Assembly: GCA_002344975.1 (NCBI GenBank)
Contig: DDUV01000120.1
Span: 1 to 64,000, forward strand
Reading direction: 5' to 3'
Source of the DNA: Saprospiraceae bacterium UBA2329
GTDB taxonomy: Bacteria; Bacteroidota; Bacteroidia; Chitinophagales; Saprospiraceae
DNA length: 64,000 nucleotides
Position 1 is the first letter of the stretch, and each line of letters opens with the position of its first letter. Below, piece after piece: positions 10,301 through 18,934 of the stretch. Position numbers and translations under genes: made by a program. The notes below the pieces were generated by a model. It searched no databases. It had not been told where the DNA came from and saw only the letters and a list, made by a program, of their open reading frames with translations.

Positions 10301-12361
10301 AGCAGCTCGTTTTTGTACCTCGCCGGCAGTACCGGAGGCTGGAATCAATCGCACTTTTTTCAATGGGCCGGCAACAGGTACATCAACACGGAACTGTCGG
10401 AAAGCAACCGCAGACTTCGCTTTTTGGACGATGCCAAATTCATTCGCATCAAAAATGGCGTCTCTCCTGGTTTTGACAACATCGGCGTGGATGTCAACAG
10501 CTATCCTCACAGTTTTTACGATCCGGCATGGGACGGCTCTGTGTCGCGCGGCGTATATATTTTTTCACTTGACTCCATTACTGCAGAACCCTGGACCAAC
10601 CCCGCTCCCGGGCGCTACGGCAGCCATCAGCCGGTGAGTTGGGCGCCCGAGCACGGCAATTTCCCCTATTGGACAACCACCCCCGAATGGCGCCAAAAGG
10701 CCATCAACTTCCTCCGCGATACCATCCCCTCGGGCAACTACGTCATCCTCTACACTGCACAACACAACAACCAAAGCTACCTGCCCGAAGCCTGGGCCGC
10801 CGACTCCGTGGCCTTCGGTACCAATCTTTTTCAGGTATTGGAGCAACAGGGCGCACAGCTCATTCGCAGCACCGCCGAGATCGGTTCGCGGCCTTATTTC
10901 ATTATGTACAAAAAAGACGATCCGAGCTTCCCGGTCATTGAGCGGATTTCTCTTGACAATCAGCCCATCTTTGAAAATATCATTCTCAACGGGCGCTGGG
11001 ACCGCGGCGAGGTGCGCACCAACCGCATCGGGCCGGCACGCAACTGGCGCTCCCTGCATTGGAAAATAGCCGAAAATACAGCCGAAGACGAGTGGTCATT
11101 AGATGTATATGGCATCCGCAGGGATTCTACCGAGGCTTTGTTAATCAGCAACTTACAGGCACTCGATGCGCAATTGGAGTCGGTCAATGCAACAGAGTTT
11201 CCCTATCTGAAACTGCAATTCAAAGCCGCCGACACCACCTTCCGAACCGCGCCGCAGATACCGTACTGGCGCGTCCTCTTTGACGAACTGCCCGAAGCCG
11301 TGCTCAATCCCGCGCTGGCTTTCAGTTTTCACAAAGACAGCCTCCAACAGGGCGAACCGCTTTCGATGCAGGTGGCCGTCAACAACATCACCGCCATCGG
11401 CATGGACAGCCTGTTGCTGCGTTTCACCGTCACCGATCAGGCGGGCAACCGGCAGGTCGTTCTCAGAAAAACAGCCCCCCTGCCGGCCAACGACACCATC
11501 ATGGCCGCCCTCCAATTGGACACCCGCCAAATGGCCGGCCCGCAGCAACTCCGCATGGAGGTAAACCCCGACCGAGCACAGCCCGAACAGCATCTGTTCA
11601 ACAACAACGGCCTCAAAGACTTTTTTGTAGGAAAAGACCGCCGCAACCCCCTGCTCGATGTCACCTTCGACGGGCAACGCATCATGGACGGCGACATTGT
11701 GTCGGCCAAGCCGCTCATTGTCATTGCTTTGCGCGATGAAAACCGCTGGCTCCGATTGGACGACACCAGCCTGTTCAAAGTGCTGCTCCGCGCCCCCGAT
11801 GCCCCCGATGTGCGCTCCGTTGCCATTGGTTCGGACGAGATGCGCTTCCTGCCTGCTGCCGGCGCCGGCGACAACCGCGCTACACTGGAATGGTCGCCGC
11901 AATTCAGCGAAAGCGGCCTTTACACCCTCATCGTGCAGGGCCGCGACGCGACCGGCAACGCCTCCGGGCAGGTGGACTACCGGATCAATTTTGAGGTCAT
12001 CACCGAGGCGCGTATTTCCAACGTACTCAATTATCCCAATCCATTTACTACCTCCACCCGCTTTGTTTATACCCTCACCGGCGAGGAAGCGCCCGCCACT
12101 TTCGTCATTCGCATCATGACGGTTTCGGGGCGCATTGTACACGAACTGACGCAAGATGATCTGGGGCCGCTGCGCATCGGTACGCATACCACCGAACAGG
12201 CCTGGGACGGCACCGATATGTACGGCGACCGCTTGGCCAACGGCGTGTATTTGTATCAGGTGTTTGCCAAAGACCGCGAGGGTAAAGACCTCATTCGCCA
12301 CGATACCGGCACGGATGCGTTTTTTAAAGGAGGAATTGGGAAATTGGTGATTTTGAGATAG
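7349..12361 (+). CDS. Type IX secretion system sortase, PorU/PorU2-like (C25 peptidase)
   Basis: A 1670-residue exported protein of the gingipain-related C25 family. These proteins cut off T9SS C-terminal signals and attach cargo to the surface. A signal peptide (MPLMQKTTAIVLALLCSLCA...LRAQ) starts at the ATG at 7349; an ATG at 7358 is also possible. The catalytic dyad is visible as His633 in FFGHSSSVGF and Cys663 in SLGCHSGQ. Long beta-rich regions follow, and the C-terminus is a FlgD-like Ig domain (NYPNPFTTSTRF ... GVYLYQVF). The length and FlgD-like end fit the large PorU2 class better than the shorter classical PorU. A bases-long divergent region (7160-7348) separates it from the receiver gene; it holds two CCAGTGAA copies but no clear promoter. 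Confidence 0.88.
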   Translation: MPLMQKTTAIVLALLCSLCALSLRAQMWNGADTIYGHEWIRYDRPYFKILLADDGMYRIPAATLTAQGVPLETLTGAQFQMFYMGQEEPLFVSTDGTFGANDFIEFYGRRNRGELDRHLYRNPDAEMLNPLYSISTDTSAYFLTWVNPGTPTLRYQTLNNDLSNPPPKEEWFWDERRQVFFNAVLQKADSEGVSESRFDEGEGYASNFSTTGNISFVPKFIHPAPVNSTFRMRMFSNNRLHDLRISVNGDTLYRETFNGYRLRDYTVEKPTANLSANEQLRFNGIASGNDRHAVAWASLRYPRSYNFDNESSFAFQLPAASQDRYLEISNFNAGTAPVLYDLTRRTRTVANVNAGLTRLIIPASNTPVNLLLVNASAGVRTVSNIRPLTFVNYQNADAEYLIISHPRLMDDGNGGNPVQAYADYRASQAGGGFRTVVLDVTQLYDQFAYGVHRHPLAVRNAVQYLARRWPEAKYAFIIGKGRQYNVGRTAAAVAGDYYVPTFGVPGSDNLLIAGNWTNVPVLPIGRIAASTPAEVRWYLDKVISHEAGRNSTAEADREWKKEVIHLGGGGTTGEQQFIKNALGQMENIVRNGAMGANVQSFFKTNSDPIQQAVSDALLRRINDGASIITFFGHSSSVGFDFAIDDPATYQNAGRFPAMISLGCHSGQIHEGLRSVGEDFIFQSNKGAIAFISTTGYGYLSALSTYSQSYLNLLNSSHYGRGLGDVLRKVTEQYAAANGLPILALVHQFTLHGDPAVVISPPDKPDLLLRTSDASVAPRSISVQTDSLELSLSVRNIGRVVGDSCVLEIVRELPGGVQVSVLRQRISVPKLADRYVFRLPVWGDRGVVGLNRLLVKIDADNEIEEGPGSGAEQNNNLADAQGREGIDFVVFANGAIPLYPPDMGIAGGDTLTLHASSADAFAPELQYFIEVDTTMYFDSPDKRSFTTTQTGGLISIRPDMAWRDSTVYYWRISPDSLPGIGYTWRSSSFLYLAGSTGGWNQSHFFQWAGNRYINTELSESNRRLRFLDDAKFIRIKNGVSPGFDNIGVDVNSYPHSFYDPAWDGSVSRGVYIFSLDSITAEPWTNPAPGRYGSHQPVSWAPEHGNFPYWTTTPEWRQKAINFLRDTIPSGNYVILYTAQHNNQSYLPEAWAADSVAFGTNLFQVLEQQGAQLIRSTAEIGSRPYFIMYKKDDPSFPVIERISLDNQPIFENIILNGRWDRGEVRTNRIGPARNWRSLHWKIAENTAEDEWSLDVYGIRRDSTEALLISNLQALDAQLESVNATEFPYLKLQFKAADTTFRTAPQIPYWRVLFDELPEAVLNPALAFSFHKDSLQQGEPLSMQVAVNNITAIGMDSLLLRFTVTDQAGNRQVVLRKTAPLPANDTIMAALQLDTRQMAGPQQLRMEVNPDRAQPEQHLFNNNGLKDFFVGKDRRNPLLDVTFDGQRIMDGDIVSAKPLIVIALRDENRWLRLDDTSLFKVLLRAPDAPDVRSVAIGSDEMRFLPAAGAGDNRATLEWSPQFSESGLYTLIVQGRDATGNASGQVDYRINFEVITEARISNVLNYPNPFTTSTRFVYTLTGEEAPATFVIRIMTVSGRIVHELTQDDLGPLRIGTHTTEQAWDGTDMYGDRLANGVYLYQVFAKDREGKDLIRHDTGTDAFFKGGIGKLVILR

Positions 12362-12519
12362 AGGAACGCGCCGGCGACATCTCTGCGCAGGTTATTGCCG
12401 AAGAAGCAGCCAGGCATTTCACTGCGCAAGACTTTGAAAATGAATACTATCGGTCCTTGTTTTTGATCGTAATTTCTTTCGGACTCGCTGCAGCTCCGAT
12501 GTAGGCTTTTGCTAAAAAA

Positions 12520-14016
12520 TCAAAGGTCCCTCCCATACAGCACCATCTCCACCGCGCCCTTTTTCCAGCGGCGCAAGGGCTGCCAGTCCTGCTGCAAAGC
12601 CGCCCGCTCGGCATCGCTGAAGTCGTTCATCACGTTCGACCACAAAATGTAGGGGTCAGCATCCAAGTCTTTTGTTTTGAAGCCATGTTGTAGTTGCCGT
12701 TGCCGGCGCGAGATTCCATCTCGTGCCGCATCCATAAAACCGCCTAGGTCCCGATAATGCAGCGGCCCGATTTCCGGGAAGGCCGTGCCGATGGAGTCAA
12801 GCGGCAGGTCTTCCTGTTCGATAAAGTCGAGGGCTTGCCGGCGGAGTTCATAGTACGGCCAATGCGCCAGGGTAGCGTCCCAACCTTGCGCAATGTGCTG
12901 CGGATAGACCCAAAAATTGCCGCCGAAAAGCAGCAGCGCAGAAACCACCACGACTTTGAGGCCGTATTTGGGCGACTGTGCAGCCAGCGCGTACAGCCAT
13001 ACGGTGAGCGCCAAAAACACCGGCAACAAATACCGGTGCGCGCTCAAAGCCTTGTACAACAGCAAAGTAGGCGTGAGAAACAACAAGGCAAGAAGCAATA
13101 ACCCGGCGGCCTGTTGCTGTATTTTATTTTGAAAAACAGCCCTGAGCGGTCGGTGTTGCCACAACAAAAACAGCAAGCCCGCCCACATAAAAATCCGCCC
13201 GAAATCGAGCAGCCGCCAAATCAAAATGACGCCGTTGCGCGCAACGCCGCCCTCACCTACCCGCTCGAAGCTCGGCGCCCAGGGCGAGTCGGGGTGATAA
13301 CCGATCCAGCCGGTTTGTCGGTAATGCCACAGCAACCAGCCGCCCGCCAACAGCGCGCCGGGCAGGAAAACGAGCGCTTGTTTTAACAGCAGTCTCATCC
13401 ATTGAGTCAATGGCGGCTTAGATGAACCCAACTCGCAGCTCGCGGCTCGCGGCTCGCAGCTAAAGAACAAAAATTGCCACACAAACAACATGGCCGCCGT
13501 CATCATGCCGCGCATACTGATGAGCGCCAGCCCGGCGAGGGCAATGGCTTGTATAACAGGCTTTTGCTTTAGGACACTCCACAATGTCAGGAGGAAAAAA
13601 AACACCAACACCACATCGGGACTGACCAAAACGGACTGCGCCGCCATCACCGGATCGGCAGCTACCAGCAACGGCAGCCACCACGCTGTTTTCTCGCTGC
13701 CGAAATGCCGGGCCAGCGCAAACAGCAAGGCAACGATGCCCCACAAAAAAGGCAGCATGGCCCAATGGCTCACCGGCAAGGTAGCCCCGAACAGCCGCCA
13801 GCATCCTGCCAGATACAGTCCGAACAAAGGCGGATGCCCGCTGTCCAATTCCTGTGGCAGCAATAGTTGAGAAAAATCAGTGGTATAGAAAAAGTCGGCG
13901 TGCTTGGCGCCCAATTGCACCGTATCCCAGAAGAAAGTGTGTTGCTGAGCCAGCCACACCGCCCCAACGACGAGGAGGAAGCATCCAATCAACGGGCCGG
14001 AATCGCGCAGGCGCAA
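12520..14016 (-). CDS. Glycosyltransferase family 39-like membrane protein
   Basis: A 498-residue multi-pass membrane protein resembling ArnT/PMT-type (GT39) enzymes, which move sugars from lipid-phosphate donors to lipid or protein acceptors outside the inner membrane. Supporting features are the early acidic loop (FFWDTVQLGAKHADFF), the DSGHPPLFGLY motif near residues 55-65, and about ten hydrophobic spans. The C-terminal 130 residues are soluble. The only in-frame start is a TTG at 14014-14016, three bases after the pyrG stop, because an in-frame TAA lies just before it; this suggests translational coupling. A loop near residues 185-195 (FFSCEPRAASCELGSS) is encoded by a heptamer tandem repeat. 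Donor and acceptor cannot be told. Confidence 0.82.
   Translation of the reverse strand: MRLRDSGPLIGCFLLVVGAVWLAQQHTFFWDTVQLGAKHADFFYTTDFSQLLLPQELDSGHPPLFGLYLAGCWRLFGATLPVSHWAMLPFLWGIVALLFALARHFGSEKTAWWLPLLVAADPVMAAQSVLVSPDVVLVFFFLLTLWSVLKQKPVIQAIALAGLALISMRGMMTAAMLFVWQFLFFSCEPRAASCELGSSKPPLTQWMRLLLKQALVFLPGALLAGGWLLWHYRQTGWIGYHPDSPWAPSFERVGEGGVARNGVILIWRLLDFGRIFMWAGLLFLLWQHRPLRAVFQNKIQQQAAGLLLLALLFLTPTLLLYKALSAHRYLLPVFLALTVWLYALAAQSPKYGLKVVVVSALLLFGGNFWVYPQHIAQGWDATLAHWPYYELRRQALDFIEQEDLPLDSIGTAFPEIGPLHYRDLGGFMDAARDGISRRQRQLQHGFKTKDLDADPYILWSNVMNDFSDAERAALQQDWQPLRRWKKGAVEMVLYGRDL
13434..13461. repeat. Heptanucleotide tandem repeat inside the GT39 gene
   Basis: Four consecutive 7-mers read CGCAGCT, CGCGGCT, CGCGGCT, CGCAGCT. 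The unit is not a multiple of three, so gain or loss of one copy would shift the reading frame of the glycosyltransferase. At present the frame is intact. Confidence 0.85.
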
Positions 14017-14019
14017 GGC

Positions 14020-15645
14020 TTATTCGGCGGTTTTGCTCTGGTGATATTTGAGCGCGGCCTTTACAAAAGCGGAGAACAAGGGGTGCGGCGCCTCTACCCG
14101 GCTTTTGAGTTCGGGGTGAAACTGCACGCCCACAAACCAAGGGTGCTCGCGCAGTTCCACAATCTCCACCAAGCCGGTGTCCGGGTTGATGCCTGATGCC
14201 CAAAGACCGGCGTTTTCCAGCGCTGCTTTGTACTCGTTATTGAACTCGAAGCGGTGGCGGTGGCGCTCGCTGATCTCATTTTTGCCGTAAGCCTCGGCAG
14301 CTTTGCTCTTTTTGGTCAAGGAGCAGGCATACGCGCCGAGGCGCATGGTGCCGCCTTTGTTGGTCACATTTTGCTGGTCGGGCATCAGATCAATGACCGG
14401 ATGCGGGGTTTTGGGATTCATTTCTGTGGAAGCGGCGCCGTTGAGTTGCAAAACGTGGCGGGCAAATTCCACCACCGCGCACTGCATTCCCAGACATATC
14501 CCAAAGAAAGGAATGCCCTGCTCGCGCACATACCGAATGGCCATGATCTTGCCTTCGATGCCGCGTTCGCCAAAGCCGGGCGCTACCAAAACGCCATCCA
14601 AACCCTGCAATTTTTCAGCCACCGATTCGTAGTCGGCCTCCAATTGTTCGGAATGAATGGGAATGACTTTCACCTTGCAGTCATTCACCGTGCCGGCGTG
14701 TACAAATGACTCATGGATAGACTTATACGCGTCGGGAAGTTCGTTGTATTTGCCTACCAGGCCGATGCGGATTTTGTGTTTGGGCGCTTTGAGTTTGTCC
14801 AAAAAACGCTTCCACACGCGCATATCGGGTTCTTTGCGGTCGGGGAGGCGGAGCTTGGTCAGCACCACCACATCCAAGCGCTCTTTGAGCATGAGCAGCG
14901 GCACGTCGTAGATGCTGTCGGCGTCAATGGATTCGATGACGGAACCGACGTCCACGTTGCAAAACAGCGCCAGCTTGCGCCGAATGTCCATATTGATGGG
15001 ATGCTCGGTACGGCACACCAATACGTCGGGCTGTATGCCGGCGGTGAGGAGTTCTTTTACAGAGTGTTGTGTAGGCTTGGTTTTCAACTCTTTAGCGGCG
15101 CTCAGATAGGGCACCAAAGTGAGGTGAATGACCATGCAATTGTCGGAGCCGAGTTCCCAGCGCAATTGCCGGAGCGCTTCTAAGTACGGCAGCGATTCGA
15201 TATCACCGACAGTGCCACCGATTTCGGTGATGACGATGTCGAATTTATTGAGCGAGCCGAGCAGTTGGATGCGGCGTTTGATCTCGTCGGTGATGTGCGG
15301 GATGACCTGCACGGTTTTGCCGAGGTAGTCGCCGCGGCGTTCTTTTTCGATGACGGTTTGGTAAATGCGGCCTGTGGTCACGTTGTTGGCCTGCGAGGTC
15401 GGCACATTGAGGAAACGCTCGTAGTGGCCCAGATCGAGGTCGGTTTCGGCGCCGTCGTCGGTCACATAGCACTCGCCATGCTCGTAGGGATTGAGGGTGC
15501 CGGGGTCCACGTTGATGTACGGGTCTAATTTTTGGATGGTAACCGACAAACCTCTGGCTTGCAGGAGCTTGGCCAGCGACGCGGAAATAATGCCTTTGCC
15601 GAGAGAAGAGGTGACGCCTCCCGTAACGAAAATGTATTTGGTCAT
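14020..15645 (-). CDS. pyrG: CTP synthase
   Basis: A 541-residue enzyme making CTP from UTP, ATP and glutamine; cytosolic, last step of pyrimidine nucleotide synthesis. The N-terminal synthetase domain begins MTKYIFVTGGVTSSLGKGI with the P-loop-like GKG. It carries the expected DPYINVDPGTLNPYEHGECY and GGTVGDIESLP signatures. The C-terminal class I glutaminase domain has the nucleophile elbow GICLGMQ and the His-Pro-Glu of the triad (VQFHPELKS). Length is standard. The ATG at 15645 is the universal start for this family. It is first in an operon with the GT39 gene. Confidence 0.98.
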   Translation of the reverse strand: MTKYIFVTGGVTSSLGKGIISASLAKLLQARGLSVTIQKLDPYINVDPGTLNPYEHGECYVTDDGAETDLDLGHYERFLNVPTSQANNVTTGRIYQTVIEKERRGDYLGKTVQVIPHITDEIKRRIQLLGSLNKFDIVITEIGGTVGDIESLPYLEALRQLRWELGSDNCMVIHLTLVPYLSAAKELKTKPTQHSVKELLTAGIQPDVLVCRTEHPINMDIRRKLALFCNVDVGSVIESIDADSIYDVPLLMLKERLDVVVLTKLRLPDRKEPDMRVWKRFLDKLKAPKHKIRIGLVGKYNELPDAYKSIHESFVHAGTVNDCKVKVIPIHSEQLEADYESVAEKLQGLDGVLVAPGFGERGIEGKIMAIRYVREQGIPFFGICLGMQCAVVEFARHVLQLNGAASTEMNPKTPHPVIDLMPDQQNVTNKGGTMRLGAYACSLTKKSKAAEAYGKNEISERHRHRFEFNNEYKAALENAGLWASGINPDTGLVEIVELREHPWFVGVQFHPELKSRVEAPHPLFSAFVKAALKYHQSKTAE

Positions 15646-15663
15646 AGTGATGTGGTAGTGACG

Positions 15664-15676
15664 TTACGGGCCGTAA
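15664..15676. promoter_or_regulatory. Palindrome upstream of pyrG
   Basis: TTACGGGCCGTAA is a perfect palindrome around a central G, in the divergent region between pyrG and the AAA-ATPase gene. It overlaps a possible pyrG -7 element (TACCTTTA on the minus strand, 15674-15681), so an operator role is conceivable. Confidence 0.35.
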
Positions 15677-15766
15677 AGGTAATTTATTTTTTGGGGTAGG
15701 GGGCGATAAAAAAACAGATTTACATTTTTATCAAAAAATCAGACAGGCTCCTATGTGGATAGCCCC

Positions 15767-15799
15767 TTTCTGCGTGTCCTGCAAGATTTCGTATCTTTG
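15767..15799 (+). promoter_or_regulatory. Bacteroidota-type promoter of the AAA-ATPase-like gene
   Basis: TTTC at 15767-15770, 21 bases, then TATCTTTG at 15792-15799, close to the TTTG/TAnnTTTG consensus. The ATG is 18 bases beyond the element. Confidence 0.55.
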
Positions 15800-15817
15800 T
15801 CGTAAAATTCATTCAGC

Positions 15818-17497
15818 ATGCCCAAGCTATCGCCACTCGGCCTGTCAGATTTCAAACAAGTCATAGAAAGAGGCACTTACTATGTGGACAAAACCGCTAT
15901 GGTGCGCGCGGTGGTGGAGGGCGCAGGCGTACAACTCCACTGCCGTCCGCGCCGCTTCGGCAAGACGCTGAATCTTTCCACGCTGCGCTATTTCTTTGAC
16001 TGTCAGGGGGAATACCGGCATCTCTTTGAAGGGCTTGCCATAGCCGAAGATGAGGAAATGATGACCCTGCATCAGGGCAAATACCCCGTCATTGCCTTGT
16101 CGTTCAAGGACGTAAAAATGAGTACCTACACCTCGGCCATGCAGGCCATGACGAGCTTGCTGTATGAAGAATGGGCGCGGCACACCTGTCTGAAAGGCAT
16201 TGCTGAATACGATGACCTTGTGGCCGATATGGCCGCAGCAGTGAGAGTGGGAAAGGTCAAAGAATTCCTTTTTCGGGATGCCATTAAAAAATTGGCCACC
16301 CTGCTATATCAACACCACGGCGCTCAAATCGTGCTGCTGATAGACGAGTATGATACCCCATTAGTGGAGGCTTGGCTGAAAGGCTACCACGATGAGATGA
16401 TTGAATTTATGCGTCCGCTCTTGGGCGGCGCGCTCAAAGACAACCAAAGCCTCTTCAAAGGCGTACTCACAGGCATCCTGCGAGTGGCCAAAGAGAGCCT
16501 TTTCAGCGGGCTGAACAATTTTGTCGCAGAGGCGGGCTTGGAAGAGGATAGCTTTTGCGACAAGTTTGGATTCACTGAGCCGGAGGTCAAGGCGCTGCTG
16601 GCTCACCGAGGTCTCAACGGTCGTGAGATGGACGACGTGCGCAGTTGGTACGACGGCTACCGCTACGGCGGCATCCCGATCTATAACCCTTGGTCTATCC
16701 TCAACTATGCCTTCGCCATGGATCCCACCCTGAAACCACACTGGGTGAACACCGGCGGGCACGATCTGCTCAAACGACTGTTTTTCAACGAACAATCGGG
16801 CATAAAGGATAAATTGGAAGAACTACTGCGCGGCGGCCCCATCAACGTGTATGTGGATGAGTATCTCACTTTTCGTGGCTTAGAGACCAACCCCGATGCT
16901 GTCGTCAGCCTGATGTATTTTGCCGGATACCTGCGGGTGGTGGGCGAGTTCAGGAGAGGCGACAGAATCTTCCGCGAACTATCTATACCCAACAGAGAGG
17001 TGAAGTTGGCTTACGAAGATACCCTCATGGCCTGGTTCAATGAGGATTTGAGCCGCGCTTTCAACAACCGGCTCTTGGATGCCCTCACTACCGGCGATGT
17101 GTTGACGTTTGGGGAGGGCTTGGCCAAATTTGTCCTCAAAGTGGTCAGTTTTTACGATACGGCAGATAACCGCACCGAGCATTTTTACCACGCTTTTCTG
17201 CTGGGACTGCTGGCCTGCTTGGATCCGGCGTACCTCATTCGCTCCAATGGAGAGAGCGGCTTCGGGCGCTACGACATTTGCCTCATACCGAAAGACAGTT
17301 CCCGAAAGGGCATCGTGATGGAAATCAAGGCGGTGCGCGCACGACGGGGCGAAACCATGACCGACCGCCTCGCCGAAGCCCGAACCCAATTACTCGCCAA
17401 GCAATACGACACGGAACTCATTGCCCACGGCGTAACGGACATCCTGCGCTTGGCCATTGCGGTGGAGGGAAAGGAGGTAGTCGTAGAGCAGGTTTAG
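15818..17497 (+). CDS. AAA-ATPase-like / PD-(D/E)XK nuclease-like protein
   Basis: A 559-residue protein of a family widespread and multicopy in Bacteroidota (AAA-ATPase-like N-terminus, PD-(D/E)XK-type C-terminus). The start MPKLSPLGLSDFKQVIE followed by YYVDKT is the family's usual N-terminus. The phosphate-binding loop appears as RPRRFGKTLNLS near residues 47-58, with a Walker B-like strand IVLLIDEYDTPL near 170-181. The C-terminal nuclease-like core is GRYDICLIP ... GIVMEIKAV at about 480-510, with Asp and Glu-x-Lys in place. The biological role of these proteins is not established; links to mobile DNA or defence have been proposed for relatives. Here it is a single-gene unit with its own promoter. 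Confidence 0.85.
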   Translation: MPKLSPLGLSDFKQVIERGTYYVDKTAMVRAVVEGAGVQLHCRPRRFGKTLNLSTLRYFFDCQGEYRHLFEGLAIAEDEEMMTLHQGKYPVIALSFKDVKMSTYTSAMQAMTSLLYEEWARHTCLKGIAEYDDLVADMAAAVRVGKVKEFLFRDAIKKLATLLYQHHGAQIVLLIDEYDTPLVEAWLKGYHDEMIEFMRPLLGGALKDNQSLFKGVLTGILRVAKESLFSGLNNFVAEAGLEEDSFCDKFGFTEPEVKALLAHRGLNGREMDDVRSWYDGYRYGGIPIYNPWSILNYAFAMDPTLKPHWVNTGGHDLLKRLFFNEQSGIKDKLEELLRGGPINVYVDEYLTFRGLETNPDAVVSLMYFAGYLRVVGEFRRGDRIFRELSIPNREVKLAYEDTLMAWFNEDLSRAFNNRLLDALTTGDVLTFGEGLAKFVLKVVSFYDTADNRTEHFYHAFLLGLLACLDPAYLIRSNGESGFGRYDICLIPKDSSRKGIVMEIKAVRARRGETMTDRLAEARTQLLAKQYDTELIAHGVTDILRLAIAVEGKEVVVEQV

Positions 17498-17699
17498 TGG
17501 TAATCGGCTAACGCCGTTCATTCGGTTTCGGGTTCAAGGTTTCGGGTTTCATCCGTCGTAGCCTTAGCAAAGGCGGTTCAAGGTTTCGGGGCAATGAAGA
17601 GGTGAATCAGCATGTTTCAGCGGGGCAAGTCACCCCTTCACTAAGCTGGAGATGAACTGCACTGCAGATTACTCCGAAAGAGATGAACTGCGCAGCAAA
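17498..17699. repeat. Repeat-rich intergenic region
   Basis: This 202-base gap between convergent genes holds a 16-nt direct repeat (GGTTCAAGGTTTCGGG at 17531-17546 and 17575-17590) and copy 2 of the dispersed 26-nt repeat (17549-17574). It also holds CACCCCTTCACTAAGC at 17631-17646, which recurs beyond the other end of the thiolase gene, and an imperfect duplication around GATGAACTGC. No reading frame or clear terminator was seen. Confidence 0.6.
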
Positions 17700-18914
17700 T
17701 CACCCCTCCAGCACCATCGCGTAGCCCTGCCCCACCCCGATGCACATGGTCACCAAGGCGTAGCGCCCCTTTTGAAGTTGCAGTTGCAAGGCTGCCGAGT
17801 AGGCAATGCGCGCCCCGCTCATGCCCAGCGGGTGGCCGATGGCAATAGCCCCGCCGTTGGGATTGATGCGCGGATCATCGTCGGACAGCCCCATGAGCCG
17901 CGTGCAAGCCAACACCTGCGCCGCAAACGCCTCGTTGATTTCGATGAGGTCCATATCGGCTAAGCTGAGGCCCGCTTTTTCCAATGCTTTGGCCGATGCG
18001 CTCACCGGCCCGATGCCCATGATGCGAGGCTCTACGCCACTCACCGCCGAGGCTACGATGCGGGCTTTGGGTTGCAAATCGTACTTTTTCACAGCATCAC
18101 CGGAGGCTACGAGAACCGCCGCCGCGCCGTCGTTGAGACCGGAAGCATTGCCGGCAGTAACGCTGCCTTGCGGTCGAAATGCCGGGCGGAGTTGGCCCAG
18201 CGCCTCCAAAGTGGTATCTGGTTTGATGAATTCGTCTTCCGAAACGATGATGGGCGATTTCTTACCATGCAGAACCGATACCGGCGCAATTTCCATCGCC
18301 AGACGCCCCGATTGACGGGCGGCGGCAGCTTTTTGTTGCGAACGCAGGGCCAGCAAATCCTGATCCTCGCGCGCAATGCCGTACATCTCGGCCAGATTTT
18401 CAGCCGTTTGCCCCATGCTGTCAATGCCGTAGAGCTGCTCCATGCGGGGGTTGACAAAGCGCCAGCCGAAACTAGAATCATGCAGGGTCACATCGCGGCC
18501 AAAGGGATGCGCCGATTTGGACATCACCCAGGGGCTGCGGGTCATTTGCTCTACGCCGCCCGCAATGAACAGATGGCCGTCGCCGGCCTGAATGGCTCGG
18601 TGCGCATGCACGATGGCCGACAAGCCCGAAGCGCATAGTCTGTTCACGGTTTCGCCGGGCACGGTGTGGGGCAGCCCGGCCAACAACAGGGCCATGCGGG
18701 CCACATTGCGGTTGTCTTCGCCGGCCTGATTGGCGCAGCCGAGTATGACGTCTTCGTAAGCGTCGGCGGGCACGGCTGGGTTGCGGGAGACTAATTCGGC
18801 AATGACGTGCGCGGCCAGATCATCGGCGCGAACAGGACTCAGTGCGCCGCCGAATTTGCCCACCGGGGTGCGGATACCGTCAATGATGTAAGAGGAAGTT
18901 GGCATGTTGGTCAT
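17700..18914 (-). CDS. pcaF: Thiolase, 3-oxoadipyl-CoA thiolase type
   Basis: A 404-residue thiolase, cleaving 3-oxoacyl-CoA with CoA. The N-terminal pattern YIIDGIRTPVGKFGGAL followed by VRADDLAAH and GCANQAGEDNRNVARMALLL is characteristic of PcaF/PaaJ enzymes, which finish beta-ketoadipate or phenylacetate breakdown. Catalytic residues are present: Cys94 in NRLCASG, His in GGAIAIGHPLGMSGAR and the second Cys in TMCIGVGQG. No other aromatic-catabolism gene is nearby, so a general fatty-acid thiolase role is also possible. The start is ATG 18914; an internal ATG nine bases on is equally plausible. Confidence 0.88.
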   Translation of the reverse strand: MTNMPTSSYIIDGIRTPVGKFGGALSPVRADDLAAHVIAELVSRNPAVPADAYEDVILGCANQAGEDNRNVARMALLLAGLPHTVPGETVNRLCASGLSAIVHAHRAIQAGDGHLFIAGGVEQMTRSPWVMSKSAHPFGRDVTLHDSSFGWRFVNPRMEQLYGIDSMGQTAENLAEMYGIAREDQDLLALRSQQKAAAARQSGRLAMEIAPVSVLHGKKSPIIVSEDEFIKPDTTLEALGQLRPAFRPQGSVTAGNASGLNDGAAAVLVASGDAVKKYDLQPKARIVASAVSGVEPRIMGIGPVSASAKALEKAGLSLADMDLIEINEAFAAQVLACTRLMGLSDDDPRINPNGGAIAIGHPLGMSGARIAYSAALQLQLQKGRYALVTMCIGVGQGYAMVLEG

Positions 18915-18934
18915 ATTGGTATTTCTATGTGTGA

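Noticed and set aside
11153..12301. Minus-strand open frame (382 codons) opposite the sortase C-terminus
   Set aside because: Shadow of the PorU-like gene; no start context and no motif.
17498..17699. Possible transposon remnant beside the AAA-ATPase-like gene
   Set aside because: Short repeats are present, but no transposase fragment, terminal inverted repeats or target duplication could be identified.
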